Positions 1 to 10,690 of a stretch of 64,000 nt of DNA are shown here, in pieces. Source of the stretch: Artemia franciscana. Its lineage: Eukaryota; Arthropoda; Branchiopoda; Anostraca; Artemiidae. Below the pieces are notes generated by a model, which did no database searches, was not told the DNA's origin, and saw nothing but the letters and a program-made list of their open reading frames with translations. Made by a program: the position numbers and the translations under genes. The stretch spans positions 31,574,593 through 31,638,592 of the forward strand of contig NC_088867.1 of assembly GCF_032884065.1 (NCBI RefSeq). Reading direction: 5' to 3'. Each line of letters opens with the position of its first letter. Position 1 is the first letter of the stretch.

Positions 1-1531
1 AAGGGTATTTTAACGCCCTGGCTGGTAGAAATAGGGATAGATGGTATCCTAGCCTAGGTAAATTTGGTGTAGGAAAAGAAAACAGTAATGGCTACTGGCT
101 TTTGCAGTTTTGTAGGTATAACAACCAAGTTATAACCAATACGGTGAAGACAGCAAACTCTATTGATTATGCTAATATAAACGGGAAACTAGCAGGATCA
201 ATACAAGCTACTAAGGTATTTAACAGTGCTGTTATTGATGTTAAAAGTAAAGATCACCATCTAGTAGTGTCTAAGGATGATTTGAAGCTGAAGTTTCGGA
301 AGGGTAACTACCTCACGGGAAGTCATGATGTTAGTAGACTCCACGAATGAAAATTTGAGAGAAACTTTCCATGAACTGTTGAATACTAAACTTGAGAGTT
401 CAAAATTTGACAATGTGGAAGATGGATAGAATAGCTATAGAAAAACAGTTTGTGAAGTTGCTGATGATGTCTTAGGGAAGAAAGTTAAGACTGCAGCTAG
501 GAATATTAGTGAACAAGCTTTGTGTTTAATAAAGAGCAGAAGGGGTTTGTACGAGAATTATCCGAGTGATAGATCATATGGAAACAAAAGGAACGTTAAG
601 AAAGTGGAAAAAGCGTTAAAATATGAACTAAGGAGGTGTGAAGTGGAGGCTGTGGATAAAATTGCCGAGGATCTGGAAGATGCAGCTAGACGGCATAATA
701 GTAAAATATTATACCGGCATGTTAATAAATTGAGAGGGAGACGTCAATCCAGACTAGTCCCAGTTAAAGATAGGAATGGGGCTACAATTAGTGATAAGGA
801 AAGAGTTAAAGAGAGATGGGCGGAACATTTTAAGAATGTACTAAACCGAGATGCAGTTGTAGGAAATGATATAGATGAAAATCAAAAAGTTTGTGATACC
901 TTGGATGTGAAGGAAGATTTGTTTTGTGAGGAAGAATTAGCGGCAGTACTAAAAGGACTAAAAAATAATAAGGCTCCAGGTGCTGATAGTGTGATAAATG
1001 AGTTTCTTAAATACGGTAGCTCTGAGGTTAGAAATAAGCTACTGAAGATTATGAATATGATTTTTGAAAAGGGGAAGTACCTAATGATTTTAGGAAAACC
1101 TTAAATAAATAACTGTATAAGAAAGATGACAAAAGTGAGTGCTGTAATTATCGAGGCATTAGTCTAGTTTCTGTAGGTAGCAAATTATTTAGAAATATGA
1201 TACTTTTTAGACTGAGAGAGGCTGTAGACAAAGTTTTAAGAGAAGAACAGTGCGGCTTTAGGAAAGGTGGAGGATGTATCGACCAAATTTTCAATCTTAG
1301 GTTAATGATTGAGAAGTGTCCTCATTGTCAGACATCTTTGGTCAGTTTTATAAATTATGAGCAAGCGTTCGGTTCTGTTGATAGAGGAGCTTTAGCAAAG
1401 CTGTTATCCTTATATGGTATACCAGACAAATACATTAAAGTGATTTGTGCTATGTACGAGAATAATACTGCTGCGGTCAAGGTAGGAAATAAGGTTAGCA
1501 GCTGGTTCTATATTGAATCAGGAGTTAACTA
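1..1531 (+). pseudogene. LINE (non-LTR retrotransposon) fragment: endonuclease tail plus start of reverse transcriptase
   Basis: Translation from base 3 gives an apurinic-type endonuclease segment (GYFNALAGRNRDRWYPSLG, normally GDFNA in this domain) that runs to 350. A second frame (about 353-1104) carries the linker and first RT blocks (ERWAEHFKNVL, LKNNKAPGADSVINEFLKYG). A third (about 1110-1531) carries NYRGISLVSVGSKL, EEQCGFRKGGGCIDQ and FINYEQAFGSVD. Order and motifs match non-LTR elements. The copy is dead: at least two frameshifts, in-frame stops near 428 and 1111, and RT motif A reads FINYEQAF where the catalytic Asp (FIDY) is expected. The YADD box and everything after it are missing, because homology stops abruptly at 1531. 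The left end runs off the window. Confidence 0.88.
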
Positions 1532-1659
1532 AAGTTAATTTAACAGAAGTTTTTAAATGTATAAGCAGTTTAATTGTTAAAAGCTAACTAGAGCCTTGTA
1601 ACAACAAAATCATAATCTTCAAATCATTGCTCAGTAAAGCTGTGCCTATTCACTTGCAA

Positions 1660-2800
1660 TAAAATATTAATTTAAAAAATCGGCACTATTAGAATATCAA
1701 ATAAGATGATTCGCCTAGTACCCGGTGAATTATCGTTTTATTCTTTAATTTCAAGCAAAACGACAATGTCAGTTGAGTTAAGAAATTTTTGTGAGAATTC
1801 AAACCCTCCTGCATGTTTATCCTTTACAGACGCTTACATAACACATTCTTTATTCCATTATAATTTCTGAATTATCTTATTTGCGCAATTGCATAATTAT
1901 GTTGTTATTCTTTGGTTTTAAGTAAAATTTTTGTTAGCAATTCAGTGTGATTTTTAGTGTTTCATGTTCAATTCCTTTTTGCTTTAGCTGTTCAGAGTCA
2001 TTTGCCTTCTCGTGTAATATTGCACGTGTCATAAATACAGAACATGAATTCCTCCTTCCTGTTTATCCTTCGCAGACTCACAAATGCTAAACTAACATGT
2101 TTTTTTCACTTTATTGTAACTTTACTCCATATTTCGTTTTGAAACATTTCCGTTTGCATTTTCGAAACATTTTCATTCAACGTGATTTTTGCTGTTTCTT
2201 CTTCCATGCCTTTTTCTTTAGCTGTTCAGAGTCATTTGTTATCTTTGTAATTTTTGCATGCGTCATAGATACTAAAATGATAAGATCAACATTGGGAAAA
2301 ATTATTATTTTTTGCTCTTTGAATGCATATAAATTTGACAACACTCACGTGATTTTTTTTCTTGTATGATTTAGATTCCTGTTTGCTGTTTAATCTTCAG
2401 AGAAACCTAAATAAATTTATTCCATTCCTGGGTGGTTGAGAAATTCAGGCATCGATTCATTTTCTCCTTCTTTTTTATCTTTGCAGACGCTAAAATAACA
2501 CTTCTTCATTCTAGAGTGAAAAATAAGCAATTTCAATTGAATTAAGTCGTTCTGGCACTAATTCAATTATTCCCTCTTGTTTATCCTTCACAGACTCATA
2601 AACGCTGCACTAACATGCCCCTTCATTCTATTGTAATTGCGTTTTGTCTTCTACTCTACTCAGTTCACTACTCTGTTCAGAGTAATTCCTCATCTTGTGT
2701 AATTTTGAAAGAGTCATATATGCCAACTCCTGGAGAAAAGTGATGTAATTTCCGGTCTTAAAATGTATGTAAATGTGACGTCACTCACATGAATCTTTTA
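1660..2800. repeat. Degenerate ~240-bp tandem repeat, about 4-5 units
   Basis: The block 'CTGTTTATCCTTCGCAGACT' recurs with changes near 1812, 2058, 2380, 2470 and 2578. A second block, 'CTGTTCAGAGTCATTTG', recurs near 1990, 2222 and 2673. Spacing is roughly 230-250 bases, with some partial units. No coding sequence is visible. The 1532-1660 stretch is AT-rich with nothing recognisable, and 2800-2936 is a plain AT-rich spacer. Confidence 0.6.
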
Positions 2801-2928
2801 CAGAATTAAGGCTGCAAAAGAATTCAGGCCAGGAAACCCAATAGTGCAAATAAATAAAAAGTAAATAAATAAACAAATGAAAATGGAGGTGTTTTGAAGA
2901 AAAAATTTATACAATCATATTGCATGCG

Positions 2929-3061
<133 letters not shown>

Positions 3062-3242
3062 TAGCTGTTGGGGTGGCGCTTCGCGGCACCCCAACACCTA
3101 GTTGGTGGGGGCGCTTCGCGCCCCCCCCCAAGCCCCCCCGCGCGCGTAAGTCGTTACGCGCCATAATAGTTACGCGCCATTGTAGTTGTGTCCCTATGTC
3201 CCACCTGTGAATATAGATATATATATATATATATATATGGTT

Positions 3243-3435
3243 TTAACTACGTAAAACTTGCGAATATACAACATTCTTTGCTGTCCCATTGTCTTTGCAT
3301 ATAAATAGATTGTCAGGTTTACCGACTCTTGAACATGCAACATATAATGGTCCATGGGAAAACAATCTGTATTCAGATCTATACCTCATGATTCTAATGA
3401 TTGCCCTTGAGCTTTGTTGATGGTGATTGCTAATC
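3243..3435 (-). pseudogene. Helitron PIF1-type helicase, C-terminal remnant (copy A)
   Basis: The minus strand reads ITINKAQGQSLES (helicase motif VI region), a stop, then GIDLNTDCF. A one-base loss then shifts the frame relative to the sister copies, which read SHGQLYVACSRV there. The terminal block of sister copies (NLFICTDNGTAKNVVYS) is recognisable. This is the very end of the Helitron RepHel protein; the rest of the gene is absent. Confidence 0.75.
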
Positions 3436-4456
3436 GACCATTCCCTGTCCCGGTGTCCCGGTCGTCATTTACATCCCCCTGTTTCCCCCGGTGTCCCCGT
3501 TGTAGTTGTGTCCCTGTGTCCCGGTCGTCATTTATATTCCCTGTGTCCCGGGTCCCGGTCATCATTTGTATCCCGGTGTCCCGGTCTGTATATACATTCG
3601 TTTTTTAGTTTTGTTTTTCTCCTTTATTTTTTTCCTTTTTTTTTCTTTTTTAGCTTATTTAGATTTTTAGATTTTTTAGTTTTTTTTTATTAGTTTTTAG
3701 TTTTTATTTCTTTTTAGTTTTTTTGTCCCGGTCGTCATTTATATCCCCCTGTTTCCCCCGGTGTCCCCGTTGTAGTTGTGTCCCTGTGTCCCGGTCGTTA
3801 TTTATATTCCCTGTGTCCCGGTCGTCATTTGTATCCCGGTGTACCGGTCTGTATATACATTCGTTTTTTAGTTTTGTTTTTCTCCTTTATTTTTTTCCTT
3901 TTTTTTTTCTTTTTTAGTTTATTTAGATTTTTAGATTTTTTAGTTTTTTTATTAGTTTTTAGTTTTTTTTTCTTTTTAGTTTTTTTGTAGTTTTTACCTT
4001 CTTTTTAGTTTTGTTAATTTTTTTTTTTACTTGTGTCCTGGTCGTCATTTATACTCCCTGTGTCCCGGTGCTTTGTTGATTGCTAATCGAACATTCCTTT
4101 TGTCCTGGTCGCTTTCTCTTTGAGTGTCGTCATTTATTTTTTTCTTTTTTAGTTCTTTTAGTTTTTACCTTTTTTAGTTTTTTTTTAGTTTTTAGTTTTT
4201 TTAGTTTTTTACCTTTTTTTAGTTTTTTTAGTTTTTTTAGTTTTTTAGCTTTTTTATTTTTTTTATTAGTTTTTAGTTTTTTTGTAGTTTTTGCCTTTTT
4301 TTTAGTTTTTTTAGTTTTTTAGCTTTTTTATTAGTTTTTAGTTTTTTTTGTAGTTTTTGCCTTTTTTTAGTTTTTTTAGTTTTTTAGCTTTTTTATTTTT
4401 TTTATTAGTTTTTAGTTTTTTTTGTAGTTTTTGCCTTTTTTTAGTTTTTTCAGTTT

Positions 4457-4492
4457 TGACGTCACCTGATCCAGTTTTTTCAGGTGACGTCA
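4457..4492. promoter_or_regulatory. Inverted pair of TGACGTCA (CRE-type) palindromes in Helitron A
   Basis: TGACGTCACCTGA and TCAGGTGACGTCA form a 13-bp-arm inverted repeat around a short T-rich loop. The same pair recurs at 5012-5047. CRE function is an inference from the motif. Confidence 0.4.
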
Positions 4493-4549
4493 CCTGATCC
4501 ACGATCCACAGATCCACAGACAACTTATTTTTATATATATAGATAGTTT

Positions 4550-5104
4550 TTTTTTTTTACTTATGTCCTGGTCGTCATTTATACTCCCTGTGTCCCGGTG
4601 CTTTGTTGATTGCTAATCGAACATTCCTTTTGTCCTGGTCGCTTTCTCTTTGAGTGTCGTCATTTATTAGTTTTTTCCTTTTTTTTTTAGTTTTTTATTG
4701 GTTTTTACCTTTATTTTAGCTTATTTTTCAGTTTTTTCCTTTTTTTTTAGTTTTTTTTTATTTTTTATTTTTTTTAGTTTTTTACCTTTTTTTAGTTTTT
4801 TTAGTTTTTTTAGTTTTTTAGCTTTTTTACTTTTTTTATTAGTTTTTAGTTTTTTTTTGTAGTTTTTGCCTTTTTTTAGTTTTTTCAGTTTTTTTTTAGT
4901 TTTTTATTGGTTTTTACCTTTATAGTTTTTTTAGTTTTTTAGCTTTTTTATTTTTTTTATTAGTTTTTAGTTTTTTTTGTAGTTTTTGCCTTTTTTTAGT
5001 TTTTTCAGTTTTGACGTCACCTAATCCAGTTTTTTCAGGTGACGTCACCTGACACATCCATCCATCCATCCACAGACAGACAACTTATTTTTATATAGAT
5101 AGAT
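4550..5104 (-). mobile_element. Helitron A', second copy of the Helitron 5' half
   Basis: The segment repeats 4030-4543: the same TCCTGGTCGTCATTTATACT block, the same GCTTTGTTGATTGCTAATCG helicase scrap, the same T-rich low-complexity stretch and the same TGACGTCA pair. It ends in a 5' terminus (minus strand TCTATATAAAAATAAG at about 5085-5100). It lacks its own 3' terminus and looks like a partial tandem duplication of the neighbouring element. Confidence 0.7.
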
Positions 5105-5149
5105 AGATATATAAATAAGTTGGCTGTGTGTGTGTGTGTGTCTGTTGAG

Positions 5150-5221
5150 TGACGTCATGTTTGTGTGTCGACTGACGTCATGAAGTTAGTTGTCGCCATG
5201 TTTGTTATGACGATGACGTCA
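5150..5221. promoter_or_regulatory. Three TGACGTCA palindromes at the 5' end of Helitron B
   Basis: Exact copies lie at 5150-5157, 5173-5180 and 5214-5221, just inside the transposon terminus. The motif is the full CRE/ATF octamer. Regulatory activity is inferred only. Confidence 0.4.
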
Positions 5222-5551
5222 TTAAAGGTATTTAAGAAATTCGTTCACGGAAAAATGTTTAATTGTAAAATGACTGAAGAACCTACAATGGCAACAGCCG
5301 AGGAAGCTGCTCAAAGAGTCTATGCCAAAAAACTTGCTGCTGATAGAGAAAGTAAGAAAAGAAAGCGTGCCGAGGAATCACAAGAACAGCAAGAAAACAG
5401 GCTTGCGGCTAAAGAACGCAAAACCGCGCAGTTAGATGAAAATCCACCTGGACAGCGAGAGTCAAAACGTATCAAAACTGAAAATGATAGCGATGATGAT
5501 TGGGTTTGGGATTTTGACTTGGATAAGGTCATCAATGCCTACCAGATTTAA
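5165..5551 (+). CDS. Short Helitron-borne ORF, charged coiled-coil-like protein with acidic tail
   Basis: Function is unknown. The open frame gives 128 residues. The first 35 (MSTDVMKL...) overlap the TGACGTCA-rich 5' region shared by all the Helitrons, so the likelier start is the Met at 5270 (MTEEPTMATAEEAAQ, 93 residues). The core is strongly charged, with the unit LAADRESKKRKRAEESQEQ followed by a related LAAKERKTAQ. It ends in an acidic aromatic tail (NDSDDDWVWDFDLDKV, stop after AYQI). A nearly identical frame at 15192-15647 carries one extra 23-residue unit. An open frame kept in two separate copies suggests coding, or common descent from the N-terminus of a fuller Helitron protein; I cannot tell which. 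Confidence 0.45.
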   Translation: MSTDVMKLVVAMFVMTMTSLKVFKKFVHGKMFNCKMTEEPTMATAEEAAQRVYAKKLAADRESKKRKRAEESQEQQENRLAAKERKTAQLDENPPGQRESKRIKTENDSDDDWVWDFDLDKVINAYQI

Positions 5552-6009
5552 GTTAAAAAAAACAAAAGTTCGGCGATATGTACTTCATAGTGACGCTGAA
5601 AAATAAAGAAGAAAAAGAAAACTGAAAAAAGAAAAAAGGTAAAAAACTAAAAAAACTAAAAAGAAAAAACACTCAAAGAGAAATTACAGACCGGGACACA
5701 AATGACGACCGAGACAGAGGGAATATAAATGACGACCGGGAACCTCAAAGAGAAATTACAGACTGGGACACCCGGACATAAATCACGACCGGGACACAGG
5801 GAATATAAATGACGACCGGGACACTGGGATTGTTCGAATAGAAATTACAGACCGGGACACCGGGACACAAATGACGACCGGAACACCAGGACACAGGGAA
5901 TATAGATGACGACCGGGACACTCAAAGAGAAATTACAAACTGGGACACCGGGGACACAAATGACGACAGGGACACAGGGAATATAAATGACGACCGGGAC
6001 ACAGGGACA

Positions 6010-6170
6010 CATCATTAGAATAATGAGGTATAGATCTGAATACGGATTGTTTTTCCCATGGACAATTATATGTTGCATGTTCAAGAGTCAGTAAACCAGA
6101 CAATCTATTTATATGCACAGACAATGGGACAGCGAAGAATGTTGTATATTCGCATGTTTTACGTAGTTAA
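6010..6170 (+). pseudogene. Helitron PIF1-type helicase, C-terminal remnant (copy B)
   Basis: The frame reads GIDLNTDCFSHGQLYVACSR, then VSKPDNLFICTDNGTAK, ending in VLRS and TAA at 6168-6170. Two stops precede the GIDLN block and motif VI is lost. GQLYVACSRV is the conserved end of Helitron helicases. Confidence 0.75.
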
Positions 6171-6324
6171 AAACATATATTCATATCTATCTCTATTCAC
6201 AGGTGGGACACAGGGACACAACTACAATGGCGCGTAACTAATATGGCGTGTAACGACTTACGCGCGCGGGGGGCTTGGGGGGCGCGAAGCCCCCCACCAA
6301 CTAGGTGTTGGGGTGGCGCGAAGA

Positions 6325-6470
<146 letters not shown>

Positions 6471-6530
6471 ATCTTCTATATATATAAAAATAAGTTGTCT
6501 GTGTGTGTTTGTGTGTGTGTGTGCGTCGAG

Positions 6531-6631
6531 TGACGTCATGTTTGTGTGTCGACTGACGTCATGTTTGTCGACTGACGTCATTTTAAGGATTGAGCTGTGT
6601 GCGTCATGAAGTTGTTTGTCGACTGACGTCA
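6531..6631. promoter_or_regulatory. Four TGACGTCA palindromes at the 5' end of Helitron C
   Basis: Exact octamers lie at 6531, 6554, 6573 and 6624. They are embedded in a GTCGACTGACGTCAT repeat. Confidence 0.4.
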
Positions 6632-6992
6632 TTTTTGTCAACTGATGAAATTACATACCGGGACAACGGGACACAAATGACGACCGGGAACATCAAAGAG
6701 AAATTACAGACTGGGACACCCGGACACAAATCATGACCGGGACACAGGGACACAACTACAACGGGGACGCCGGGGGAACAGGTGGGATTTATAAATGACG
6801 ACTGGGACACAGGGATTGTTCGAATAGAAATTGCAGACCGGGACACAAAGGACGACCGGGACACTGGGACACAGGGAATATAAATGACGACCGGGACACT
6901 CAAAGAGAAATTACAAACATGGATACCGGGACACAAATGACGACCGGGACACAGGGAATATAAATGACGACCGGGAAACAGGGACACATCAT

Positions 6993-7144
6993 TAGAATAA
7001 TGAGGTATAGATCTGAATACGGATTGTTTTTCCCATGGACAATTATATGTTGCATGTTCAAGAGTCAGTAAACCTGACAATCTATTTATATGCATAGACA
7101 ATGGGACAGCGAAGAATGTTGTATATTTGCATGTTTTACGTAGT

Positions 7145-7147
<3 letters not shown>
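6993..7147 (+). pseudogene. Helitron PIF1-type helicase, C-terminal remnant (copy C)
   Basis: GIDLNTDCFSHGQLYVACSR, then VSKPDNLFICIDNGTAKNVV, to the TAA at 7145-7147. It is nearly the same as copy B. Confidence 0.75.

Positions 7148-7240
<93 letters not shown>
7148..7240. repeat. (TA)n tract inside Helitron C
   Basis: It lies between the helicase remnant and the GC-rich 3' block. The same interval holds ATs in A (3215-3238), B (a short AT-rich stretch) and D (8541-8613). Confidence 0.95.
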
Positions 7241-7242
<2 letters not shown>

Positions 7243-7375
7243 CAGGTGGGACACAGGGACAAAACTACAATGGCGCGTAACTAATATGGCGCGTAACGAC
7301 TTACGCGCGCGGGGGGGCTTGGGGGGGGGCGCGAAGCGCCCCATCAACTAGGTGTTGGGGTGGCGCGAAGCGCTA

Positions 7376-7376
<1 letters not shown>

Positions 7377-7466
<90 letters not shown>
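7377..7466. repeat. (TA)n tract between Helitrons C and D
   Basis: About 90 bases of TA bridge the CTAG end of C and the TCTTCTATATA start of D. Confidence 0.95.
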
Positions 7467-7467
<1 letters not shown>

Positions 7468-7572
7468 TCTATATATATAAAAATAAGTTGTTTGTTTGTG
7501 TGTCTGTCTGTCTGTCCGCATATGACGTCTGAATTATTTCATCATATACCAATTCAAAAACGAATGTATTCT

Positions 7573-7625
7573 AGCCGAAGTAGCTGAGTTGGTAAAGCGT
7601 TATGTTCCAGGTTCTAGGTCCGGGA
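7573..7625 (+). other. tRNA-like segment with pol III A and B boxes
   Basis: TAGCTGAGTTGGTAAAGCG matches the A-box/D-arm pattern of tRNAs (TRGCNNARNNGG). GGTTCTAGGTCC, about 15 bases downstream, resembles the B box GGTTCRANNCC. The spacing is too short for a full tRNA and no anticodon arm folds clearly, so this is a tRNA-derived SINE head or relic rather than a working tRNA. Confidence 0.45.
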
Positions 7626-8347
7626 AGAAGAAAAAAAACTAAAAAAGGTAAAAACTACACAAAAAACTAAAAAGAAAATACTAAAAAAACTAAAAAAGCT
7701 AAAAAACTAAAAAAAAATAAAAAAAGTAAAAAACTAAAAACTAAAAAGTAAAAAAAAATAAAAAAAACTAAAAAAAGGTAAAAACTACAAAAAAACTAAA
7801 AAGAAAAAAAACTAATAAAAAACTAAAAAAAACTAAATACTGAAAAAGAAAAAAAACTAAAAAAGGGAAAAACTGAAAAATAAAGGAGAAAAGAAAACCA
7901 AATAAAATAAAAATAAAAAAAAAACTAAAAAAGGTAAAAACTACAAAAAAAACTAAAAAGAAAAGAGAAAAAAAACTAAAAAAGCTAAAAAAAACTAAAA
8001 AGAAAAAAAAGGAAAAAACAAAAAATTTATTTCATCATATACCAATTCAAAAACGAATGTATATACAGACCGGGACACAGGGAATATAAATGACGACCGG
8101 GACACTCAAAGAGAAATTACAGACTGGGACACCGGGACACAAATGACGACTGGGACGTGTGTGTCGACTGACGTCATGTTTGTGTGTCGACTGACGTCAT
8201 GTTTGTCGACTGACGTCATTATAAGGATTGAGCTGTATGTCGTCATGAAGTTGTTTGTCGACTGACGAAATTACAGACTGGGACACAAATGACGACCGGG
8301 ACACAGGGAATATAAATGACGACCGGGACACAGGGAATGTTTGATTA

Positions 8348-8536
8348 GCAATCGCCATCAACAAAGCTCAAGGGCAGTCTTTAGAATAATGAGGTATAGA
8401 TCTGAATACGGATTGTTTTTCCCATGGACAATTATATGTTGTATGTTCAAGAGTCGGTAAACCTGATAATCTATTTATATGTACAGACAATGGGACAGCG
8501 AAGAATGTTGGATATTCGCAAGTTTTACGTAGTTAA
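8348..8536 (+). pseudogene. Helitron PIF1-type helicase, C-terminal remnant (copy D)
   Basis: The frame reads AIAINKAQGQSLE (motif VI), two stops, then GIDLNTDCFSHGQLYVVCSR and VGKPDNLFICTDNGTAKNVG, ending VLRS and TAA at 8534-8536. INKAQGQ and GQLYVxxSRV identify the C-terminus of a Helitron RepHel helicase. Only about 60 of the expected >1000 residues remain. Confidence 0.8.
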
Positions 8537-8537
8537 A

Positions 8538-8614
<77 letters not shown>

Positions 8615-8725
8615 ATCTATATTCACAGGTGGGACACAGGGACACAACTACAATGGCGGGTAACTAATATGGCGCGTAACGACTTACGCGCGCGGGGGGC
8701 TTGGGGGGGCGCGAAGTGCCCCCAT

Positions 8726-8727
<2 letters not shown>

Positions 8728-8804
<77 letters not shown>
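8728..8804. repeat. (TA)n microsatellite at the right edge of the Helitron cluster
   Basis: Pure TA. It is followed at 8805-9240 by a CA-rich, low-complexity stretch (ACACATACA-type motifs) that is probably intron of the gene at 9245-9463. Confidence 0.95.
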
Positions 8805-8806
<2 letters not shown>

Positions 8807-9244
8807 TAATCCTTTAATTTATATAATATATATTCACAAATATACTGCTTGCCTAAAGAGGCATATGCAAATATATGCATAAACACACAGGCACGCATAC
8901 ACACATACATAGATAAACATATGTACACCCAGAGACACGTGCGAACACCCACACAAACCCGACAACATATAAGTGTGCAAGTTTACTATACACTCACACC
9001 TGCAAAAATAAATACGAATAAACACACAAACGTACACACAAGCTCGAGTATACACCCATATGCAAATATGCACAGGGACACACATACAGATATGTACATG
9101 CACAGGCATACACTTTTGGGCACAAAAACACAAAGAGATATAGAGATACTGAGACATATAGAAAGACACAGAGAGAAAGAGAGAGGGGAGGGTTAGAAAG
9201 GAGAAGGAGAGAGATGCAGAATAAACATATCTGAATATACTCAC

Positions 9245-9463
9245 ATCTAACGACGGGTTGGGATCCTTTGCTTCTTCACTAATGTTGTCCCCTTTTTTAT
9301 TCTGTTTTTTGATCTGGTGACCACGGAATGAAGCTTGAATTTTGGCGGCAGCATTCTTTACGTCGGGATCTTCCAGATCAATGTCCACCTCATCATTCTT
9401 TGAGTCCTTTTCTTCAGCTAGTGCCCTCATTTGTTTCCTGATTATATGACCTCGAAAAGCAGC
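9245..9463 (-). CDS. Internal exon of an IQ-motif (calmodulin-binding) protein
   Basis: The 219-nt minus-strand exon is 73 codons in phase 0. It is bounded by a pyrimidine-rich acceptor (TTATTTTCTGTAG|GCT) and a GT donor (GAT|GTGAGT). Residues 38-54 hold an intact IQ motif (KIQASFRGHQIKKQ; consensus IQxxxRGxxxR/K). Residues 1-11 (AAFRGHIIRKQ) are the second half of another IQ motif, whose Ile-Gln must lie on the upstream exon. The linker is acidic (DEVDIDLEDPD). Spacing of two short IQ motifs with acidic linkers is reminiscent of neuromodulin/igloo-type or sperm SP17-type proteins. Calmodulin binding is inferred from the motif. No partner exon could be identified nearby; the Helitron cluster would lie in its downstream intron. 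Confidence 0.72.
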
Positions 9464-9469
9464 CTACAG

Positions 9470-10140
9470 AAAATAAGAAGAAAAATATTCTATTATGAGA
9501 ATATTATACGAAATTTGACTCCTTATTTCATTGGTGATTATTGTTCTCTGACATACATGCTTTGTTGTTCAAAGGCCTTTGAACTGCTGATTCTAGAAAT
9601 AGTATTACTGGTTTATTTTTTTAACACAATGGAGGACAGTTCACGATATAATTAAAAAAGATTGAAATACTTGGCTCTTAAAAAATGTCTTCATTCATTC
9701 TTTAAACAGAAACATTTTGGATCCCTATTTCATATATGAGAGAAAGCAAGAGAGAGAAGGAGAGAGATAAAGATAAAGAGCAAGAAAATATATATATAGC
9801 CTATATGGAAAGAGACTGACCGATTATTTTTTTCTTTTTGCTGTCAGACTATTCCTACTTTAAACGAGTTAGTGTCTTTATGTGCTTGCAAGTTGAACTC
9901 CTAGTTGAGTTGAATGATTAAATTATTTTGTTTTAATGCAAACTGTAATAACTTGATTATCATTTGCCAAATTTCTATCAACCTATTCCAGTAAAGAAAA
10001 TTCAGGACCAGCTTAACTGAAACAAACTTCTTTAAATATTAGAATGTCCCAGTCATTTTCGGAATAAAATGTATTCTTACTCTAAAGTTAATTCCTTGAG
10101 AAAGTATAGTAAAACACAAATAATTATAATAAATAGAATA
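9470..10140. other. AT-rich stretch with no recognisable gene
   Basis: It contains a short AGAGAGAAAG low-complexity tract near 9738-9780. It is probably intron upstream of the IQ-motif exon. No exon with matching phase is evident. Confidence 0.4.
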
Positions 10141-10144
10141 GCTA

Positions 10145-10690
10145 GAGCAGGGGACTTGAAACGAACAAAAATCACTACAAACAAGGGTTTGGGTATTGGC
10201 CCTTCTCTCACTGTAAAAATCTAAAGCCTACTGCGTCATTGGCGGTTTACTGAAGACTATAGGTGTTTTGAACAGTCTTGGAAAGTACAAATAAGATCAA
10301 ACTGAAAATTTGATATATAACGCGATTAATCGTTGAAAGATCACCTGTCCAAGATTTTATTTCACCGTAATTTGATTTTCCTTTTCAGTGCTATCATAAC
10401 TGGAGAAGAAAAGATTTGTAATATATTTTGTTTTGTGTGAAGCGACAGTGACGAAGTTGACTTTTACAGTTAGGGAAGTGGACAGTATCCAAGCTCTGGT
10501 TTGTGGTGAAACTATATTTGTCTTGAATGGCTTCGAAAAGAACTAATAAAATTAAACTGAATATATTAATTAAGTTTAATCAATTAATTATATTAATTGC
10601 TAAAAGCTCATCAGTTCAAAATTAAATTTTTTTCTGCAATTTTAATGCTTATTTTCAATGTTGTAGTAAGTACAAAAGAAAATATTTGTA
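10145..10690 (+). repeat. Dispersed repeat R3, partly repeated at 12780-12990
   Basis: The TTCAATGTTGTAGTAAGTAC block at 10655 and the flanking TAGGTGTTTTGAACAGTCTTG block (10261) recur with changes at 12810 and 12947. The segment leads directly into the R1 element. Confidence 0.5.

Larger units (their letters stand above)
6472..7376 (+). mobile_element. Helitron C, non-autonomous, head-to-tail copy
   Basis: Starts A|TC (TCTTCTATATATATAAAAA) at 6472 and ends GCGCGAAGCGCTAG|T at 7376. The 3' hairpin is a short form (GCGCgaaGCGC). Contents: four TGACGTCA palindromes, the GACCGGGACAC minisatellite (6655-6990), the helicase remnant (6993-7147), an internal (TA)n tract (7148-7240) and the GC-rich 3' block. 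It lacks the short ORF found in B and E. Confidence 0.85.
7467..8727 (+). mobile_element. Helitron D, non-autonomous, head-to-tail copy with lost 3' tip
   Basis: The 5' end TCTTCTATATATATAAAAA begins at about 7466. Next come a tRNA-like segment (7573-7625), an A-rich CTAAAAAA low-complexity block (7630-8030), the GACCGGGACAC minisatellite, three TGACGTCA palindromes (8169, 8192, 8211), the best preserved helicase remnant (8348-8536), a (TA)n tract and the GC-rich 3' block. The terminal hairpin and CTAG are missing: the sequence passes from CCCATCAA straight into (TA)n at 8728. TGACGTCA lies mid-element here rather than at the 5' end, so the copy is probably rearranged. Confidence 0.75.

Noticed and set aside
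3414-3990. Open frames rich in CPGRH/VPVSRSSF repeats
   Set aside because: They are readings of the TCCCGGTCGTCATTT minisatellite inside Helitrons, in several frames at once, with no start or domain support.
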